DNA of 64,000 nucleotides from Halorubellus salinus (GTDB lineage Archaea > Halobacteriota > Halobacteria > Halobacteriales > Natrialbaceae). Below, piece after piece: positions 1-9,004 of the stretch; within the stretch, counting starts at the first letter, position 1, and every line of letters begins with the position of its first letter. The notes beneath the pieces were generated by a model. The model saw only the letters and a list, made by a program, of their open reading frames with translations, had not been told where the DNA came from and did no database searches. The stretch is taken from contig NZ_JAJCVI010000005.1 of NCBI RefSeq assembly GCF_020567525.1, forward strand, positions 124,001 through 188,000, given 5' to 3'. The position numbers were made by a program, and so were the translations under genes.

Positions 1-733
1 GCGCCTGGTCGCGAGCGTCGTCCACGCTCCCGCGGTCCGTCGCCTCGACGACCACGAGCGAGAATCGCGTCCGATCCGCTTGCGTCACGTCGGTCACGTA
101 CGGGTCCGTGGGCAGGTACACGCGCGGTTCCGGATTGAAGCCCTCGAACGGACTCCGGGATTCCGCGTCCTCGGTGATACCGACGACGGTCGCGTTCACG
201 CTCCCGACGACTGGCACCTGTATCTCGATGCGGTCCCCGACCGTGAGGTTCTGCTCGAACAGCGCCGCGGCGGCGGGATTGATGACGGCTTCGCGTTCAC
301 CCATCCGGAACTGGCGGCCCTCCGCGACGTCCTCGCGGTCGACGTACGCCGGCCCGGCCGCGTACACGCCACTCCCACGTGGCACCGTCTCGTTCCCCGA
401 CGAGAGCGTCTGCGTCGGCACTGGCTGGAAGCCGTACGCTGCCCGAACCGCCGGTTCGTTCTCTATCTGCGCGAGGTCACGCGGCGTGAACACCGGTTGC
501 GCGCCCGCACCCGGCCCGCCGTTCGTGTCCGGCGGCGACGCCCACCCGTAGACGTTCTCGCGGTCGTCCGGACTCACGTCGCCGATGACGCCCGCCTGCA
601 GGCTCGCGCCGAGGATGACGAACGTCAGGACCGCGGCGACGCCGATGACGACGCCGAGCGTCGTCAGCGTCGACCGGAGCTTGTGCGCGCGGATGGCGCG
701 CCACGCCATCGTCACCGTCGTCCCAGCCTTCAC
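1..733 (-). CDS. MacB/FtsX-like ABC transporter permease (partial)
   Basis: Membrane subunit of a LolCDE/MacB-type ABC exporter; the C-terminal part lies outside the window. A GTG start at 733-731 overlaps the TGA of the upstream ATPase gene (GTGA), giving an N-terminus beginning MKAGTTVTMAWRAIRAHKLR. This is followed by a first membrane segment (about residues 22-42), then a long extracellular region typical of MacB periplasmic domains. An alternative ATG lies at 709. The reading frame is open from 733 to the window edge. The coupling to an ATPase with the LolD/MacB signature supports the family. The substrate cannot be told; such pairs export lipoproteins, peptides or drugs, or act in envelope stress. 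Confidence 0.85.
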   Translation of the reverse strand, partial: MKAGTTVTMAWRAIRAHKLRSTLTTLGVVIGVAAVLTFVILGASLQAGVIGDVSPDDRENVYGWASPPDTNGGPGAGAQPVFTPRDLAQIENEPAVRAAYGFQPVPTQTLSSGNETVPRGSGVYAAGPAYVDREDVAEGRQFRMGEREAVINPAAAALFEQNLTVGDRIEIQVPVVGSVNATVVGITEDAESRSPFEGFNPEPRVYLPTDPYVTDVTQADRTRFSLVVVEATDRGSVDDARDQA

Positions 734-1581
734 GCTGCATCACCGCCGACGTCAGCGTGCCCGTCGTCGGGAACGTCGTCGCGTTCGGTCGTCGCGTCGT
801 CGTGCTGGCGACCGGCGAGGTCACCGACCGCCTCGATGCGCTCGATCTTGCCGTCGAGCAGGTGGATGATGCGGTCGGCGCGCTCGGCGACGTCGCGCTC
901 GTGGGTCACCATCACGAGCGTGTTCCCCTCCGCTTTCAGTTCGTCGAACAGGTCGAGGATGTTCGCGCCCGTCTCCGAGTCGAGGTTCCCCGTCGGCTCG
1001 TCCGCGAGCAACAGGGCGGGGTCGTTCACGAGCGCGCGAGCGATCGCGACGCGCTGGCGTTGCCCGCCCGAGAGCTCGTTCGGTGCGTGCCCGAGCCGGT
1101 CGCCGAGGCCGACGCGCTCGAGGATGTCCGCAGCGCGCTCGTGGCGGTCGTCCTTCGAGACGCCGCGGAACACGAGCGGGAGTGCGACGTTCTCCACCGC
1201 GGTCAGCCGCGGCATGAGGTTGAACGTCTGGAACACGAACCCGACCTTCTCGCCGCGCAGACGCGTCCGCTCCCGGTCGTTCATCGCGCCGACGTCCGCG
1301 CCGTCGACGAACACCGACCCCGACGTCGGCGTGTCCAGGCACCCGACGAGGTTCATGAGCGTCGACTTCCCGGAGCCCGACGGCCCCATGACGGCCGTGT
1401 ACGACCCGCGCGGGACGTCGACGGTCACGCCATCGAGCGCGTGCACCGGCTCGCCGAGCTGGTACGTCTTCCTGGCGTCCACGAGTTCGACCGCGGCGTC
1501 GTCGACGACGACACCGTCAGCGTCAGCGTCGGTGGTCGAGGACGCAACAGCGTCCTCCCCACCTGGAGGTCCTCCAGTCAC
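730..1581 (-). CDS. MacB/LolD-like ABC transporter ATP-binding protein
   Basis: ATPase subunit that powers the neighbouring FtsX-type permease. Using the GTG at 1581 (283 residues), the Walker A GPSGSGKST lies at residues 66-74, the Q-loop VFQTFNLMP near 116, the signature LSGGQRQR at 170 and Walker B LLLADEPTGNLDS from 190, all typical of the LolD/MacB subclass. A low-complexity acidic N-terminal extension of about 30 residues precedes the domain. A TTG at 1611 would add ten residues, but a TATA-like box sits over that position, so the GTG 25 nt downstream is the better, leaderless start. The gene overlaps the permease start by 4 nt, so the two are translationally coupled. Confidence 0.9.
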   Translation of the reverse strand: MTGGPPGGEDAVASSTTDADADGVVVDDAAVELVDARKTYQLGEPVHALDGVTVDVPRGSYTAVMGPSGSGKSTLMNLVGCLDTPTSGSVFVDGADVGAMNDRERTRLRGEKVGFVFQTFNLMPRLTAVENVALPLVFRGVSKDDRHERAADILERVGLGDRLGHAPNELSGGQRQRVAIARALVNDPALLLADEPTGNLDSETGANILDLFDELKAEGNTLVMVTHERDVAERADRIIHLLDGKIERIEAVGDLAGRQHDDATTERDDVPDDGHADVGGDAA

Positions 1582-1605
1582 ACCCGAAACGAGGGCGTCC
1601 GGACG

Positions 1606-1615
1606 TATCAATACC
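1606..1615 (-). promoter_or_regulatory. TATA-like box of the MacB-type operon
   Basis: On the minus strand the sequence reads GGTATTGATA, about 25 nt before the GTG at 1581. The spacing fits a leaderless haloarchaeal transcript and decides the start codon. Confidence 0.5.
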
Positions 1616-1703
1616 GCACCCGACGAGGCCGCGTCGACGGCCCCCCGGAGTCGTCGGGGAGCGACCGAAGCGCCTACCTCCCGGGGCCGCGAGCGTCTCG
1701 GGC

Positions 1704-2432
1704 ATGAAGCAGTCCGGTGGAAGCGAGGACCAGAAGCGTCGAGCCGGCGAGAGCGCCGCCGAGCGCGTCACCGACGGGACCGTCGTCGGGCTCGGAACGG
1801 GGTCGACCGCCGCGCACGCCATCCGGGAACTCGGCGAGCGCGTCGACGCCGGTCTGGACGTCGTGGGCGTCCCGACGTCGTTCGCGTCGCGCGAACTCGC
1901 CCGCGAGGTCGGCGTCCCGCTCGCGGACCTCGACGCGGTCGACGGCGTCGACGTCGCCATCGACGGCGCCGACCAGGTCGTCGGCGTCCACGCGACCGAC
2001 GAGACGGGCGCCGCCGGCACCGTCCTCGTCAAGGGCGGTGGCGCGGCGCACGCCCGCGAGAAGTTCGTCGACGCGGCCGCGGACGCGTTCCACGTCGTCG
2101 CCGACCCGTCGAAGCTCGCGACCGCGGTATCGGTCCCGGTACCCGTCGAGGTCCTCCCGGCCGCACGCACCGTCGTCGCCGACGCCGTCCGCGACCACGG
2201 CGGCGACCCCGACCTCCGGCGCGCCGACCGCAAGGACGGCCCGGTCGTCACCGACAACGGGAACCTCGTCCTCGACTGCACGTTCGACGCAATCGACGAC
2301 CCGCGCGCGCTCGCGACCGCGCTCTCGACCACCCCGGGCGTCGTCGAACACGGCCTCTTCGTCGACCTCGCCGACGCCGTCCACGTCGGCACCGACGACG
2401 GCGTCGACGTCCACGACGTCGCGACCGAGTAG
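1704..2432 (+). CDS. rpiA: Ribose-5-phosphate isomerase A
   Basis: Interconverts ribose 5-phosphate and ribulose 5-phosphate in the cytoplasm, supplying ribose for nucleotides; haloarchaea lack a complete oxidative pentose phosphate pathway, so this enzyme is central. The 242 residues match the usual RpiA size. Visible family motifs are the phosphate-binding GTGSTA (31-36), the DGAD active-site segment (87-90), KGGGAA (110-115) and the nearby Glu119 in AREK, which correspond to the catalytic Asp/Lys/Glu set of the family. It starts at the first ATG in frame and is transcribed divergently from the ABC exporter. No clear TATA box is visible in the 120-nt gap on this strand. Confidence 0.95.
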   Translation: MKQSGGSEDQKRRAGESAAERVTDGTVVGLGTGSTAAHAIRELGERVDAGLDVVGVPTSFASRELAREVGVPLADLDAVDGVDVAIDGADQVVGVHATDETGAAGTVLVKGGGAAHAREKFVDAAADAFHVVADPSKLATAVSVPVPVEVLPAARTVVADAVRDHGGDPDLRRADRKDGPVVTDNGNLVLDCTFDAIDDPRALATALSTTPGVVEHGLFVDLADAVHVGTDDGVDVHDVATE

Positions 2433-2593
2433 CGCACGCGTCGCTGTCGGCCGGTGTGGCTCGTTCGTAGCGTACACGTCGCTGTCGGGCGGTTGGAGTC
2501 GCGTCGACCGACCGAGCGCTGCAGCTGGTCGGTCGTGGAAGAAGCGGCGACCACCGCGGTCACCGCCGGTTCAAAAGTCGGTTGGGACCGGGT

Positions 2594-2761
2594 TTAGAGG
2601 TCGCGCGGCTGGACCGTCTTTCGGTCGTTGGCCTCGGCGCGACGGGCGGCGTCCTCGAGGAGCTCCTCGACTTCCTCGTCGAGTGCGTCGTAGAAGTCGG
2701 ACGCAACGTTCTTACCCTCGAGCTGTTCCTTCACGGCTGCCTTGACGATGAGGTCTGCCAT
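2594..2761 (-). CDS. Small DUF1931-type (histone-fold-like) protein
   Basis: A 55-residue acidic, helical protein beginning MADLIVKAAVKEQLEGKN and ending KTVQPRDL. This pattern is a widely conserved haloarchaeal family that I recall as DUF1931, whose members resemble half of a histone fold; the ending TVQPRDL is like the histone 'T-x-x-x-x-D' loop. Its role is unproven: DNA binding or protein dimerisation is plausible. The ATG at 2761 is preceded by a good TATA box at about -28, so the message is probably leaderless. It is a single gene, convergent with rpiA. Confidence 0.8.
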   Translation of the reverse strand: MADLIVKAAVKEQLEGKNVASDFYDALDEEVEELLEDAARRAEANDRKTVQPRDL

Positions 2762-2784
2762 ACAAGCGGCCATTCCCCTGCCCC

Positions 2785-2794
2785 CTTTATAATA
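2785..2794 (-). promoter_or_regulatory. TATA box of the DUF1931-type gene
   Basis: The minus strand reads TATTATAAAG, an AT-rich block in GC-rich surroundings, 24-33 nt before the ATG at 2761. It predicts a leaderless transcript. Confidence 0.65.
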
Positions 2795-3005
2795 GTTTCC
2801 AGTTAGGGCCGTCAGACGGGCGCGAGAGCGCGTCTACGGGGGTGACAGCCCCCACCACGAACCGAAAGGTACTCATTCGTGCGTTGGTTCGGGGCCGCGG
2901 AACCGTCGTCGACGGGCGCTCGCAGCGGGCGCTCGCAGTGGCGCGCGCGCCGGTACGCCGGCGAACGTCGACGGATACGAGTGCGTCCGCGACCGAGGAC
3001 CGAGC

Positions 3006-3779
3006 ATGCGCGACGTACTGGAGCGGGTGGCCGACGGCGACCTGTCGCCGGCAGCCGCCGAAGCCGAGCTACGCGGGTACGCGACGACCGACGACGGCCG
3101 CTTCGACGCGGCCCGCGAGCAGCGCCGTGGCGTCCCCGAGGCCGTGCTCGCCGACGAGAAGACGCCAGACGAGGTCGCGACGCTCGCCGCCGCGGCCGTG
3201 GAGACGACGGGGCGTGCGCTCGTCACGCGAGCGAGCGACGCCGCCGCGACCGCGGTCCGCGACCGGCTCGCGGCCGACCACCCCGAGGTCGACGTCACCG
3301 TCCACGACCGCTCGGGGTTCGTCGTCGCGCACGCACCCACGTTCGACGCGCCGGCCGTCCCGGCGACGGTCGCCGTCGTCTCCGGGGGTACCGGCGACGC
3401 GGCGGCCGCCGAGGAGGCCGCCGTGGTCGCTCGCGAGATGGGCGCGACCGTCGAGACCGTCCACGACGTCGGCGTCGCGAGCATCGCGCGCGTCCTCGAC
3501 GCCCGCGAGACGCTCGACGAGGCGGACGCGCTCGTCGTCGCCGCCGGCCGCGAGGGCGCGCTCCCGACGGTCGTCGCCGGCCTCGTCTCCGCACCGGTCG
3601 TCGGCCTCCCGGTCTCGACGGGGTACGGGCACGGCGGCGAGGGCGAGGCGGCACTCGCGGGGATGCTGCAGTCCTGCACCGTCCTGTCGGTCGTGAACGT
3701 CGACGCCGGCTTCGTCGCGGGCGCTCAGGCGGCGCTCGTCGCGCGGCGCGTCGGCGCCGCACGCGACACAGACACGTGA
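3006..3779 (+). CDS. larB: LarB-like nickel-pincer cofactor synthase
   Basis: Homologue of LarB, which carboxylates and hydrolyses nicotinate adenine dinucleotide to pyridinium-3,5-biscarboxylic acid mononucleotide, the first step to the nickel-pincer cofactor of lactate racemase and related enzymes. The 257-residue length is typical. The N-terminal 110 residues are the LarB-specific part; from about residue 118 a PurE-like domain is visible (VAVVSGGTGD, then EALVVAAGREGALP-like and GYGHGGEGEAALAGMLQSC). Neither larC, larE nor a LarA-type racemase is in the window, so the cofactor user must lie elsewhere. It was formerly annotated as an AIR carboxylase-like protein because of the PurE fold. 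Confidence 0.85.
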   Translation: MRDVLERVADGDLSPAAAEAELRGYATTDDGRFDAAREQRRGVPEAVLADEKTPDEVATLAAAAVETTGRALVTRASDAAATAVRDRLAADHPEVDVTVHDRSGFVVAHAPTFDAPAVPATVAVVSGGTGDAAAAEEAAVVAREMGATVETVHDVGVASIARVLDARETLDEADALVVAAGREGALPTVVAGLVSAPVVGLPVSTGYGHGGEGEAALAGMLQSCTVLSVVNVDAGFVAGAQAALVARRVGAARDTDT

Positions 3780-3914
3780 GACCCCATACCATATAACGTC
3801 TTTAGACAAGAATCTTTTCACGATTCCCAACGTCGTCTTGCGATTCCGGCTGTATTTATACGTATACCGCCAACGGGGAGGTACCGGCACCCGAACCACG
3901 CCGGTCCCCCCACC

Positions 3915-4067
3915 ATGCCAGACTGTGACAACTGCGGCGCCCACGTCTCGGAACGATTCGCACGCGTGTTCGCGGACGAACACGGGCGAATCCTGGCGTG
4001 CGTGAACTGTTCGGCGAACGCAGGAATCGCCGAGGAGTCCCGGCGTCGCGCGAGGCCAGATTCCTGA
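3915..4067 (+). CDS. Small zinc-finger protein (DUF7563-like)
   Basis: A 50-residue protein with two CxxC pairs (CDNC at residues 4-7, CVNC at 29-32) separated by 21 residues, the pattern of a small zinc ribbon. It resembles a short haloarchaeal family I recall as DUF7563. Function unknown; such proteins may bind nucleic acid or regulate partners. A TATA-like AT-rich stretch (TATTTATACGTATA) lies about 55-65 nt upstream. It is followed closely by the GIY-YIG gene on the same strand. Confidence 0.7.
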   Translation: MPDCDNCGAHVSERFARVFADEHGRILACVNCSANAGIAEESRRRARPDS

Positions 4068-4123
4068 CCGCGTGCGAACCACCACGCGAAGCCTCTTTGA
4101 GCGACCACCGAGTACCAGCCTCC

Positions 4124-4384
4124 GTGAGTGACCACTACGTGTACGTCCTCGAGTGCGCGGACGGAACGTACTACACCGGCTACACCACCGACGTCGAGCG
4201 CCGCGTCGCCGAGCACGACGCCGGTGACGGGGCGAAGTACACGCGCGGCCGGACGCCCGTCTCGCTCGTCCACGTCGAGACGTACGACTCGCAGTCCGCG
4301 GCGATGTCCCGCGAACACGAGGTGAAGACGTTCTCGCGAGCGCGCAAGGAACGCCTCGTCGCGAGCGACTCGACCGAGACGTGA
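4124..4384 (+). CDS. GIY-YIG domain protein (UPF0213/YhbQ-like)
   Basis: A single-domain GIY-YIG nuclease-like protein of 86 residues. The hallmark segments are VYVLECADG and [12 protein letters not shown] near the N-terminus, with a conserved HNAGKGAKYT-like segment (here [13 protein letters not shown]) and a Glu in SREHEVK. These are features of the YhbQ/UPF0213 group, which has an unclear role in DNA repair. The frame is open further upstream to an ATG at 3998, but that would overlap the zinc-finger gene by 70 nt; the GTG at 4124 aligns with the family start ([10 protein letters not shown]). Confidence 0.85.
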   Translation: MSDHYVYVLECADGTYYTGYTTDVERRVAEHDAGDGAKYTRGRTPVSLVHVETYDSQSAAMSREHEVKTFSRARKERLVASDSTET

Positions 4385-4430
4385 GTCACGGGCGTCAAGG
4401 TTTTGCCCACCGTCCCCGAACCGGCGGCGT

Positions 4431-4676
4431 ATGCGAATCGAGTACGACTACGACACCTGCATCGGGATGTTCCAGTGCGTCGCCGAGTGGGACGCCTTCG
4501 AGCGCGACGAGGACGCCGGGAAGGCCATCCTCGCCGACGCCGAGGAACGCGAGGACGACGTGTTCGTCCGCGAAGTCCCCGAGGACGCCGAGCTAGACGC
4601 GAAGTTCGCCGCACGCGCCTGTCCCGTCGAGGCCATCACGGTCTACGACGACGACGGCAACCAGCTCGTCCCCTGA
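4431..4676 (+). CDS. Ferredoxin-like single-cluster protein
   Basis: An 81-residue acidic protein starting MRIEYDYDTCIGMFQC and ending near ARACPVEAITVYD. The cysteines at 10, 16 and in the CPVEAI motif near 65 match a one-cluster archaeal ferredoxin of the [3Fe-4S] or incomplete [4Fe-4S] type (fewer than four ligands per cluster are seen). It would act as a cytoplasmic one-electron carrier; partners cannot be told from context. It is on the same strand as the GIY-YIG gene with a 46-nt gap. Confidence 0.85.
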   Translation: MRIEYDYDTCIGMFQCVAEWDAFERDEDAGKAILADAEEREDDVFVREVPEDAELDAKFAARACPVEAITVYDDDGNQLVP

Positions 4677-4742
4677 CCGCACCGACACGGCCCACGCCGT
4701 ATTTACGCGCGCCACCTAACAGGTGAGGGTCGGAGGCCGTAC

Positions 4743-4750
4743 TTCTATAC
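4743..4750 (+). promoter_or_regulatory. TATA-like box of the Bat-type regulator
   Basis: TTCTATAC lies 23-30 nt before the ATG at 4773, so the transcript is probably leaderless. An ATG at 4768 is in another frame and hits a stop at once. Confidence 0.5.
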
Positions 4751-4772
4751 CACTGGAGTTGTAGGCTATGGT

Positions 4773-6746
4773 ATGACGACACGTTCCCGGGTGCTCGTCG
4801 TGGACGCGGACGCGACTCGAGCCACCGAGACCGCGGACGCGCTCGCGACCCCCGACCGCGAGACCCGGACCGTCGACGCTGCGGACGCCGCACTGACGGC
4901 CCTGGGCGACGACCCGATCGATTGCGTCGTTTGCGAACGCGACCTCGACGACAGCACCGCACTGGACCTCCTCACGCACGTCCGCGAGGTCCACGGCGAC
5001 GTCCCGTTCGTGCTCCTGACCGCCGACGGCGACGAGGCGCTCGCCGAACGCGCCGTCGCGCAGGACGTGAGCGCGTACGTGCGTCGCGTCGACGACTGGC
5101 GCGACCGCCTCCAGGCCGCGGTCGCGCGCGCCATCGACGCGGACCGCGACCCGACCGGCCTCCTCAAGGAACGCGCGCTCGACGAGGCGCCCGTCGGCAT
5201 CACCATCGCCGACGCGCGCGACCCGGAACTCCCGCTCATCTACGCGAACGACTCCTTCGAGGAACTCACGGGATACGACCGCGAGTTCGCGATGGGCCGG
5301 AACTGTCGGTTCCTCCAGGGCGACGACTCCGACCCGGAAGCCATCGGCGAGATGCGCGCCGCGATCAACAGCGAGACCGACGTGACCGCCGAGCTCGCGA
5401 ACTACACGAAAGACGGCGAGAAGTTCTGGAACCGCGTCGACATCGCGCCGGTTCGAGACGCCACCGGCGACGTCACCCACTTCGTCGGCTTCCAGACCGA
5501 CATCACCGAGCGCGTGAACGCCGAGCGCGTCGCGGAACGACGCGCCGCCGAACTCGCCGCCGAACGCGAGAACCTCCAGCACGTCCTCGAACGCATCGAC
5601 GGCCTCCTCAAGGACGCCGGGCAGGCGCTCGTCGAGGCGACGACCCGGGAGTCCGTCGAGACCGCGATGTGCGACCTCGTCGTCGACAACGACCCCTACA
5701 CGTGCGCGTGGGTCGGCGAACCCGACCTCGCGGACAAGTCCATCGCGCCGAGCGCCATCGCGGGCGGCACCGCAGTCGACGACGCACTGGACCTCCTCGG
5801 CGGCGACGGTCCCGTGAACGAGGCGATGGCGTCCGGCGAGACGCAGGTCGTCGACGCCGCGGACCTCCCGGACCGCGAGTGGCACGAGGCGCTCGCCGAC
5901 GAGTCGTTCGCGACCGTCGCCATCGTCCCGCTCTCGCATCGCGACGCGAAGTACGGCGTGTTCTGCGCGTACGTCGACGACGCCACCGCTCTCGACGAGC
6001 GCGAGGTCGCCATCCTGAACGCGCTCGGGCGGATGGCCGGCACCGCCATCTCCGCGGTGGAGACGCGACGGACGCTCACCGCCGACGACATCGTGTCGCT
6101 GTCGTTCGCGGTCCGGAACCGCGACGCGTTCTTCGTTCGCGTCGCCGAGGCCGCCGACGTCTCCCTGACCTACGCCGGGTCGATGCATCGCGACGACGAC
6201 CGCCTCGGGTTGTTCTTCACCGTCGAGACGGACGACCCGGACGCGCTCGAAGCCGCGGCCATGGACCTCGATGGCGTCGTCGACGTCACCGTCATCACCG
6301 CGAACGACGGCGCCTGTCTCGTCGAGTTCGAGGTCGAGAACGCCGGGTTGCTGTCGACGCTCGCGGACTACGGCGCGGACATCCGCGAGATAACCGCGTC
6401 GCCGACGAACGCGACCGTCGGGGTGGAGCTCCCGCGGGACGCGAACGCACGGTCGCTCGTCGACCACGTCGAAGCCGAGTACGACGACGTCGAACTGACC
6501 GCGTACCGCGAGCGCGAACGCAGCGCCTCCACGAAGCAGGAGTTCATCGCGAGCCTCGAATCTCAGCTCACCGAGCGCCAGCTGACCGCGCTCCGACGCG
6601 CGTACTTCGGCGAGTTCTTCGAGTGGCCGCGTCCGACGAGCGGCGACGACCTCGCCGAATCGATGGGTATCGCACGGTCGACGTACCACCAGCATCTCCG
6701 CGCCGCCGAACGCAAGCTCGTCGGCGAGTTCTTCGACCGACCCTGA
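4773..6746 (+). CDS. Bat-type LOV-GAF-HTH transcription regulator
   Basis: Large 657-residue regulator of the bacterio-opsin-activator (Bat) family. Domains in order: a receiver-like domain (1-120) in which the phospho-acceptor position appears to be Glu55 rather than Asp (CVVCERDLDD), so it may not be phosphorylated; a PAS/LOV domain (about 132-255) with the flavin-adduct motif GRNCRFLQG and Cys178; a coiled linker; a GAF domain (about 275-425); a Bat-specific central region; and a C-terminal HTH_10 DNA-binding domain (about 600-655) around GDDLAESMGIARSTYHQHL. In the family these proteins tie light or oxygen to gene expression. No rhodopsin or carotenoid gene is in the window, so its targets lie elsewhere. 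Confidence 0.9.
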   Translation: MTTRSRVLVVDADATRATETADALATPDRETRTVDAADAALTALGDDPIDCVVCERDLDDSTALDLLTHVREVHGDVPFVLLTADGDEALAERAVAQDVSAYVRRVDDWRDRLQAAVARAIDADRDPTGLLKERALDEAPVGITIADARDPELPLIYANDSFEELTGYDREFAMGRNCRFLQGDDSDPEAIGEMRAAINSETDVTAELANYTKDGEKFWNRVDIAPVRDATGDVTHFVGFQTDITERVNAERVAERRAAELAAERENLQHVLERIDGLLKDAGQALVEATTRESVETAMCDLVVDNDPYTCAWVGEPDLADKSIAPSAIAGGTAVDDALDLLGGDGPVNEAMASGETQVVDAADLPDREWHEALADESFATVAIVPLSHRDAKYGVFCAYVDDATALDEREVAILNALGRMAGTAISAVETRRTLTADDIVSLSFAVRNRDAFFVRVAEAADVSLTYAGSMHRDDDRLGLFFTVETDDPDALEAAAMDLDGVVDVTVITANDGACLVEFEVENAGLLSTLADYGADIREITASPTNATVGVELPRDANARSLVDHVEAEYDDVELTAYRERERSASTKQEFIASLESQLTERQLTALRRAYFGEFFEWPRPTSGDDLAESMGIARSTYHQHLRAAERKLVGEFFDRP

Positions 6747-6837
6747 CCACGCCACCAGCCACCGGAAAGACAAACAAGCGACACGTCTGGAAGCGGCGTA
6801 AGAGTTAATCTCTCCGGCGTTCACGGTATCTACCGAC

Positions 6838-6954
6838 ATGGGAGGAACAGAGCGACGCACTCACATCGAGGAATGGGCACAACTCCTCGACGCGTCCGTC
6901 CCCGACGCGCTCGTCGACGACCGCGGCACCGACCACGATCGCCACGAGTGGTAA
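6838..6954 (+). CDS. Possible small protein, 38 residues
   Basis: A short open frame beginning MGGTERRTHIEEWAQLLDAS and ending in DRHEW. Acidic and compatible with haloarchaeal codon use, but it matches no family I recognise. It follows the regulator by 91 nt. An AT-richer stretch (AGAGTTAATC) lies about 28-37 nt upstream of the ATG. It could be a real haloarchaeal microprotein or chance. The 138 nt after it up to 7092 show nothing recognisable. Confidence 0.35.
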   Translation: MGGTERRTHIEEWAQLLDASVPDALVDDRGTDHDRHEW

Positions 6955-7092
6955 CGCGAGCGCGAACGCACCCGTCACCGGACCGACGCGTCCCCGAGGA
7001 ATCAGCCACCAGAGACCGCACGACCGAACCGACCGCAGCACAGAAGCCCGAACCGCTCGAACTGCTCGAACCGCCCGAACCGTCCGAACTGC

Positions 7093-8007
7093 TTACGCGA
7101 TCTCGTCGTACTGCTCGCTGAGCTTGTCGACCGCCTCACCGAGCTGCTCGCGCTCGTACGCCGACAGGTCCCACTCCACGACCTCCTCGACGCCGTTCGC
7201 GCCGAGCTTCACCGGCACGCCGAGCGCAACGTCGTCGTGCCCGAACTCGCCCTGGAGCTTCACGCTCGCCGGCAGGACCTCGCCTGTGTCGTTCAGGATG
7301 GCCTCGACCATGTGCGCGACGCCCGTCGCCGGCCCCCACTCGGTCGCGCCCTTCCGCTCGATGACGTTCATCGCGGACTGCTTCAGGTCGTCGAGGATCT
7401 CCTCCTTCTCGTCGCCACCGAAGCTCGGGTCGCGACCGTCGACGCGAACCTTCGAGAACACCGGGACCTGCGCGTCGCCGTGCTCGCCGAGGATCGTCGC
7501 CTCGACGTTCCCGACCTGCGTGTCGAAGCGCTCGCTGAGGACGTACCGGAAGCGCGCCGAGTCCAGGCGGCCGCCGAACCCGATGACCTGGTTCCGGTCG
7601 CGGTCACCGGCCTCGTAGAGGTGCCGGTTCAGGAGGTCGACGGGGTTCGACGTCGTCACCGACACGTAGTCGTCGTTGTGCTCGTCGAGCGAGGACTGGA
7701 TGTCCTCCATGATCGGCGCGTTGTCGCCCGCCAGGTCGATGCGCGTCTGGCCCGGCTGGCGCGGGATGCCCGCCGTGATGACGACGACGTCCGAGCCCGC
7801 GGTGTCCGCGTACGTGCCCTGTCGAACGGTCGTGTTCGAGTCGTACGCGACGCCGTGGTTGGCGTCCGCGGCCTGCCCGATAGTGACGTCCTCCTGGTCG
7901 GGGATGTCCACGAAGACGAGGTCGTCCACGACGTCTCGAAGTGCGAGGTTGTACCCTGCTGCGGCACCGACCGTGCCGGCCGCGCCGACAACGCTGACTT
8001 TCGTCAT
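7093..8007 (-). CDS. mdh: Malate dehydrogenase (LDH-like type)
   Basis: Oxidises malate to oxaloacetate with NAD(P) in the citric acid cycle. The 304 residues match the halophilic LDH-like malate dehydrogenases. Seen: the dinucleotide-binding glycines GAAGTVG (8-14), an acidic residue after beta-2 (VFVDIPD), the substrate loop [10 protein letters not shown] with Arg83 (malate rather than lactate specificity) and Arg89, Asn121 in SNPVD, and the catalytic pair ending in His176 of GEHGD. The upstream frame remains open far beyond the ATG at 8007, but the family start is [11 protein letters not shown]. Transcribed alone on the minus strand. Confidence 0.96.
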   Translation of the reverse strand: MTKVSVVGAAGTVGAAAGYNLALRDVVDDLVFVDIPDQEDVTIGQAADANHGVAYDSNTTVRQGTYADTAGSDVVVITAGIPRQPGQTRIDLAGDNAPIMEDIQSSLDEHNDDYVSVTTSNPVDLLNRHLYEAGDRDRNQVIGFGGRLDSARFRYVLSERFDTQVGNVEATILGEHGDAQVPVFSKVRVDGRDPSFGGDEKEEILDDLKQSAMNVIERKGATEWGPATGVAHMVEAILNDTGEVLPASVKLQGEFGHDDVALGVPVKLGANGVEEVVEWDLSAYEREQLGEAVDKLSEQYDEIA

Positions 8008-8107
8008 AACACCCGAAATTGCCATCGGAGGGGAGTTAATCGTGTCGAAGTCCGCGGTACTGGCCACCTCGACGCGACCGCGACCACGCACTGCCGCCGG
8101 AGTTGCG

Positions 8108-9004
8108 TCAGTAGTCCTGCGCGTCCATCCGGGCGGTGACGACGGCGACGGCCTCGGCGGTGTCGACCGTGACGTCCCGCCAGTCCGCGAACTCCTGGCC
8201 CGGGCCACGGTTCGCGTCGACCCACGTCCGGAGGGCTTCGACGTCGACGGCGTCCGTGGACTCGAACGGGAACGCCCAGCGAGCGGTGACGGTCCGCCCC
8301 GCGACCGACCACCCGTGACCGCGGCCGACCACTCCACGGAACAGTCCGTTCTCCGGTTCGTGCGCCGTCCTCGCGTCGAACATCGCCGCGTTGAGGTAGT
8401 GCGGGTCGTCGAGTGCGTCGAGGAGCGCAGGGAGGTCGTCGTTTGCGTCGACGAACCGGTCGACGCGTCCAGCGTTCGCGTCGACGTACGCCTCGAGGTA
8501 CGCCCGGGGCGAATCGACGGCCGCCATGAAGAGTCCGACGCCGACGAGTTCGTCGTCGCCGATGGCGGCGCCCGCTCCCTTCCCGGGCGCCGACAGGAGC
8601 GAGTAGCTATCGTACGTCCCACGCGGTTCGAAACCGTCGGCCTCGAACGCCGCACGGGCGGCATCGCGGTCGAACGACCCCTCGACGACGACGACGTTGT
8701 TCTGGTGGAGGAACCGGCTGGCGTCGCCGGCCTCGATCGGCGCTGGCGCCCACACTCTGTCCATCTCGTCGAACGTGAGGTCAGCCGAGAACTGCTCCTG
8801 TCGCTCGACGAGCACGGCCGGTTGCAGCATCTCGAACCCGGAGGCCGAGGTGGTGGTGGTCGCGGTCGGTGCCGGAAGCCACGTCGGGTACGACGGCGGC
8901 CGGAACCCGGCGAGACACCCCGCGGCGCTCGCGACGGTCCCGCAACCGACCGCGCCGCCACAGCCGCGGAGGAGTCGTCGTCGCGTGAGGGAGGGCCGTC
9001 GCAT
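8108..9004 (-). CDS. Tat-exported lipoprotein of unknown function
   Basis: A 298-residue protein beginning [17 protein letters not shown], with a twin-arginine motif followed by a hydrophobic stretch and the lipobox ASAAGC, so it is predicted to be exported folded and lipid-anchored outside the membrane. A Thr/Ser-rich linker follows (about residues 40-60). The rest has no motif I recognise; it contains several mixed alpha/beta segments such as [19 protein letters not shown], which recalls paired duplicated lobes in haloarchaeal secreted proteins. An ATG ten codons upstream exists, but the start at 9004 places the twin arginine normally. Confidence 0.75.
   Translation of the reverse strand: MRRPSLTRRRLLRGCGGAVGCGTVASAAGCLAGFRPPSYPTWLPAPTATTTTSASGFEMLQPAVLVERQEQFSADLTFDEMDRVWAPAPIEAGDASRFLHQNNVVVVEGSFDRDAARAAFEADGFEPRGTYDSYSLLSAPGKGAGAAIGDDELVGVGLFMAAVDSPRAYLEAYVDANAGRVDRFVDANDDLPALLDALDDPHYLNAAMFDARTAHEPENGLFRGVVGRGHGWSVAGRTVTARWAFPFESTDAVDVEALRTWVDANRGPGQEFADWRDVTVDTAEAVAVVTARMDAQDY

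Noticed and set aside
80-2470. 796-residue open frame on the plus strand
   Set aside because: Antisense to the MacB-type operon and in a wrong frame of rpiA; composition is Arg/Ser/Thr-rich. In GC-rich haloarchaeal DNA, long spurious frames are common.
2838-2853. GGGGGTGACAGCCCCC as a riboswitch or terminator before larB
   Set aside because: Five-base arms only, far from any start (150 nt before larB), and no T-tract.
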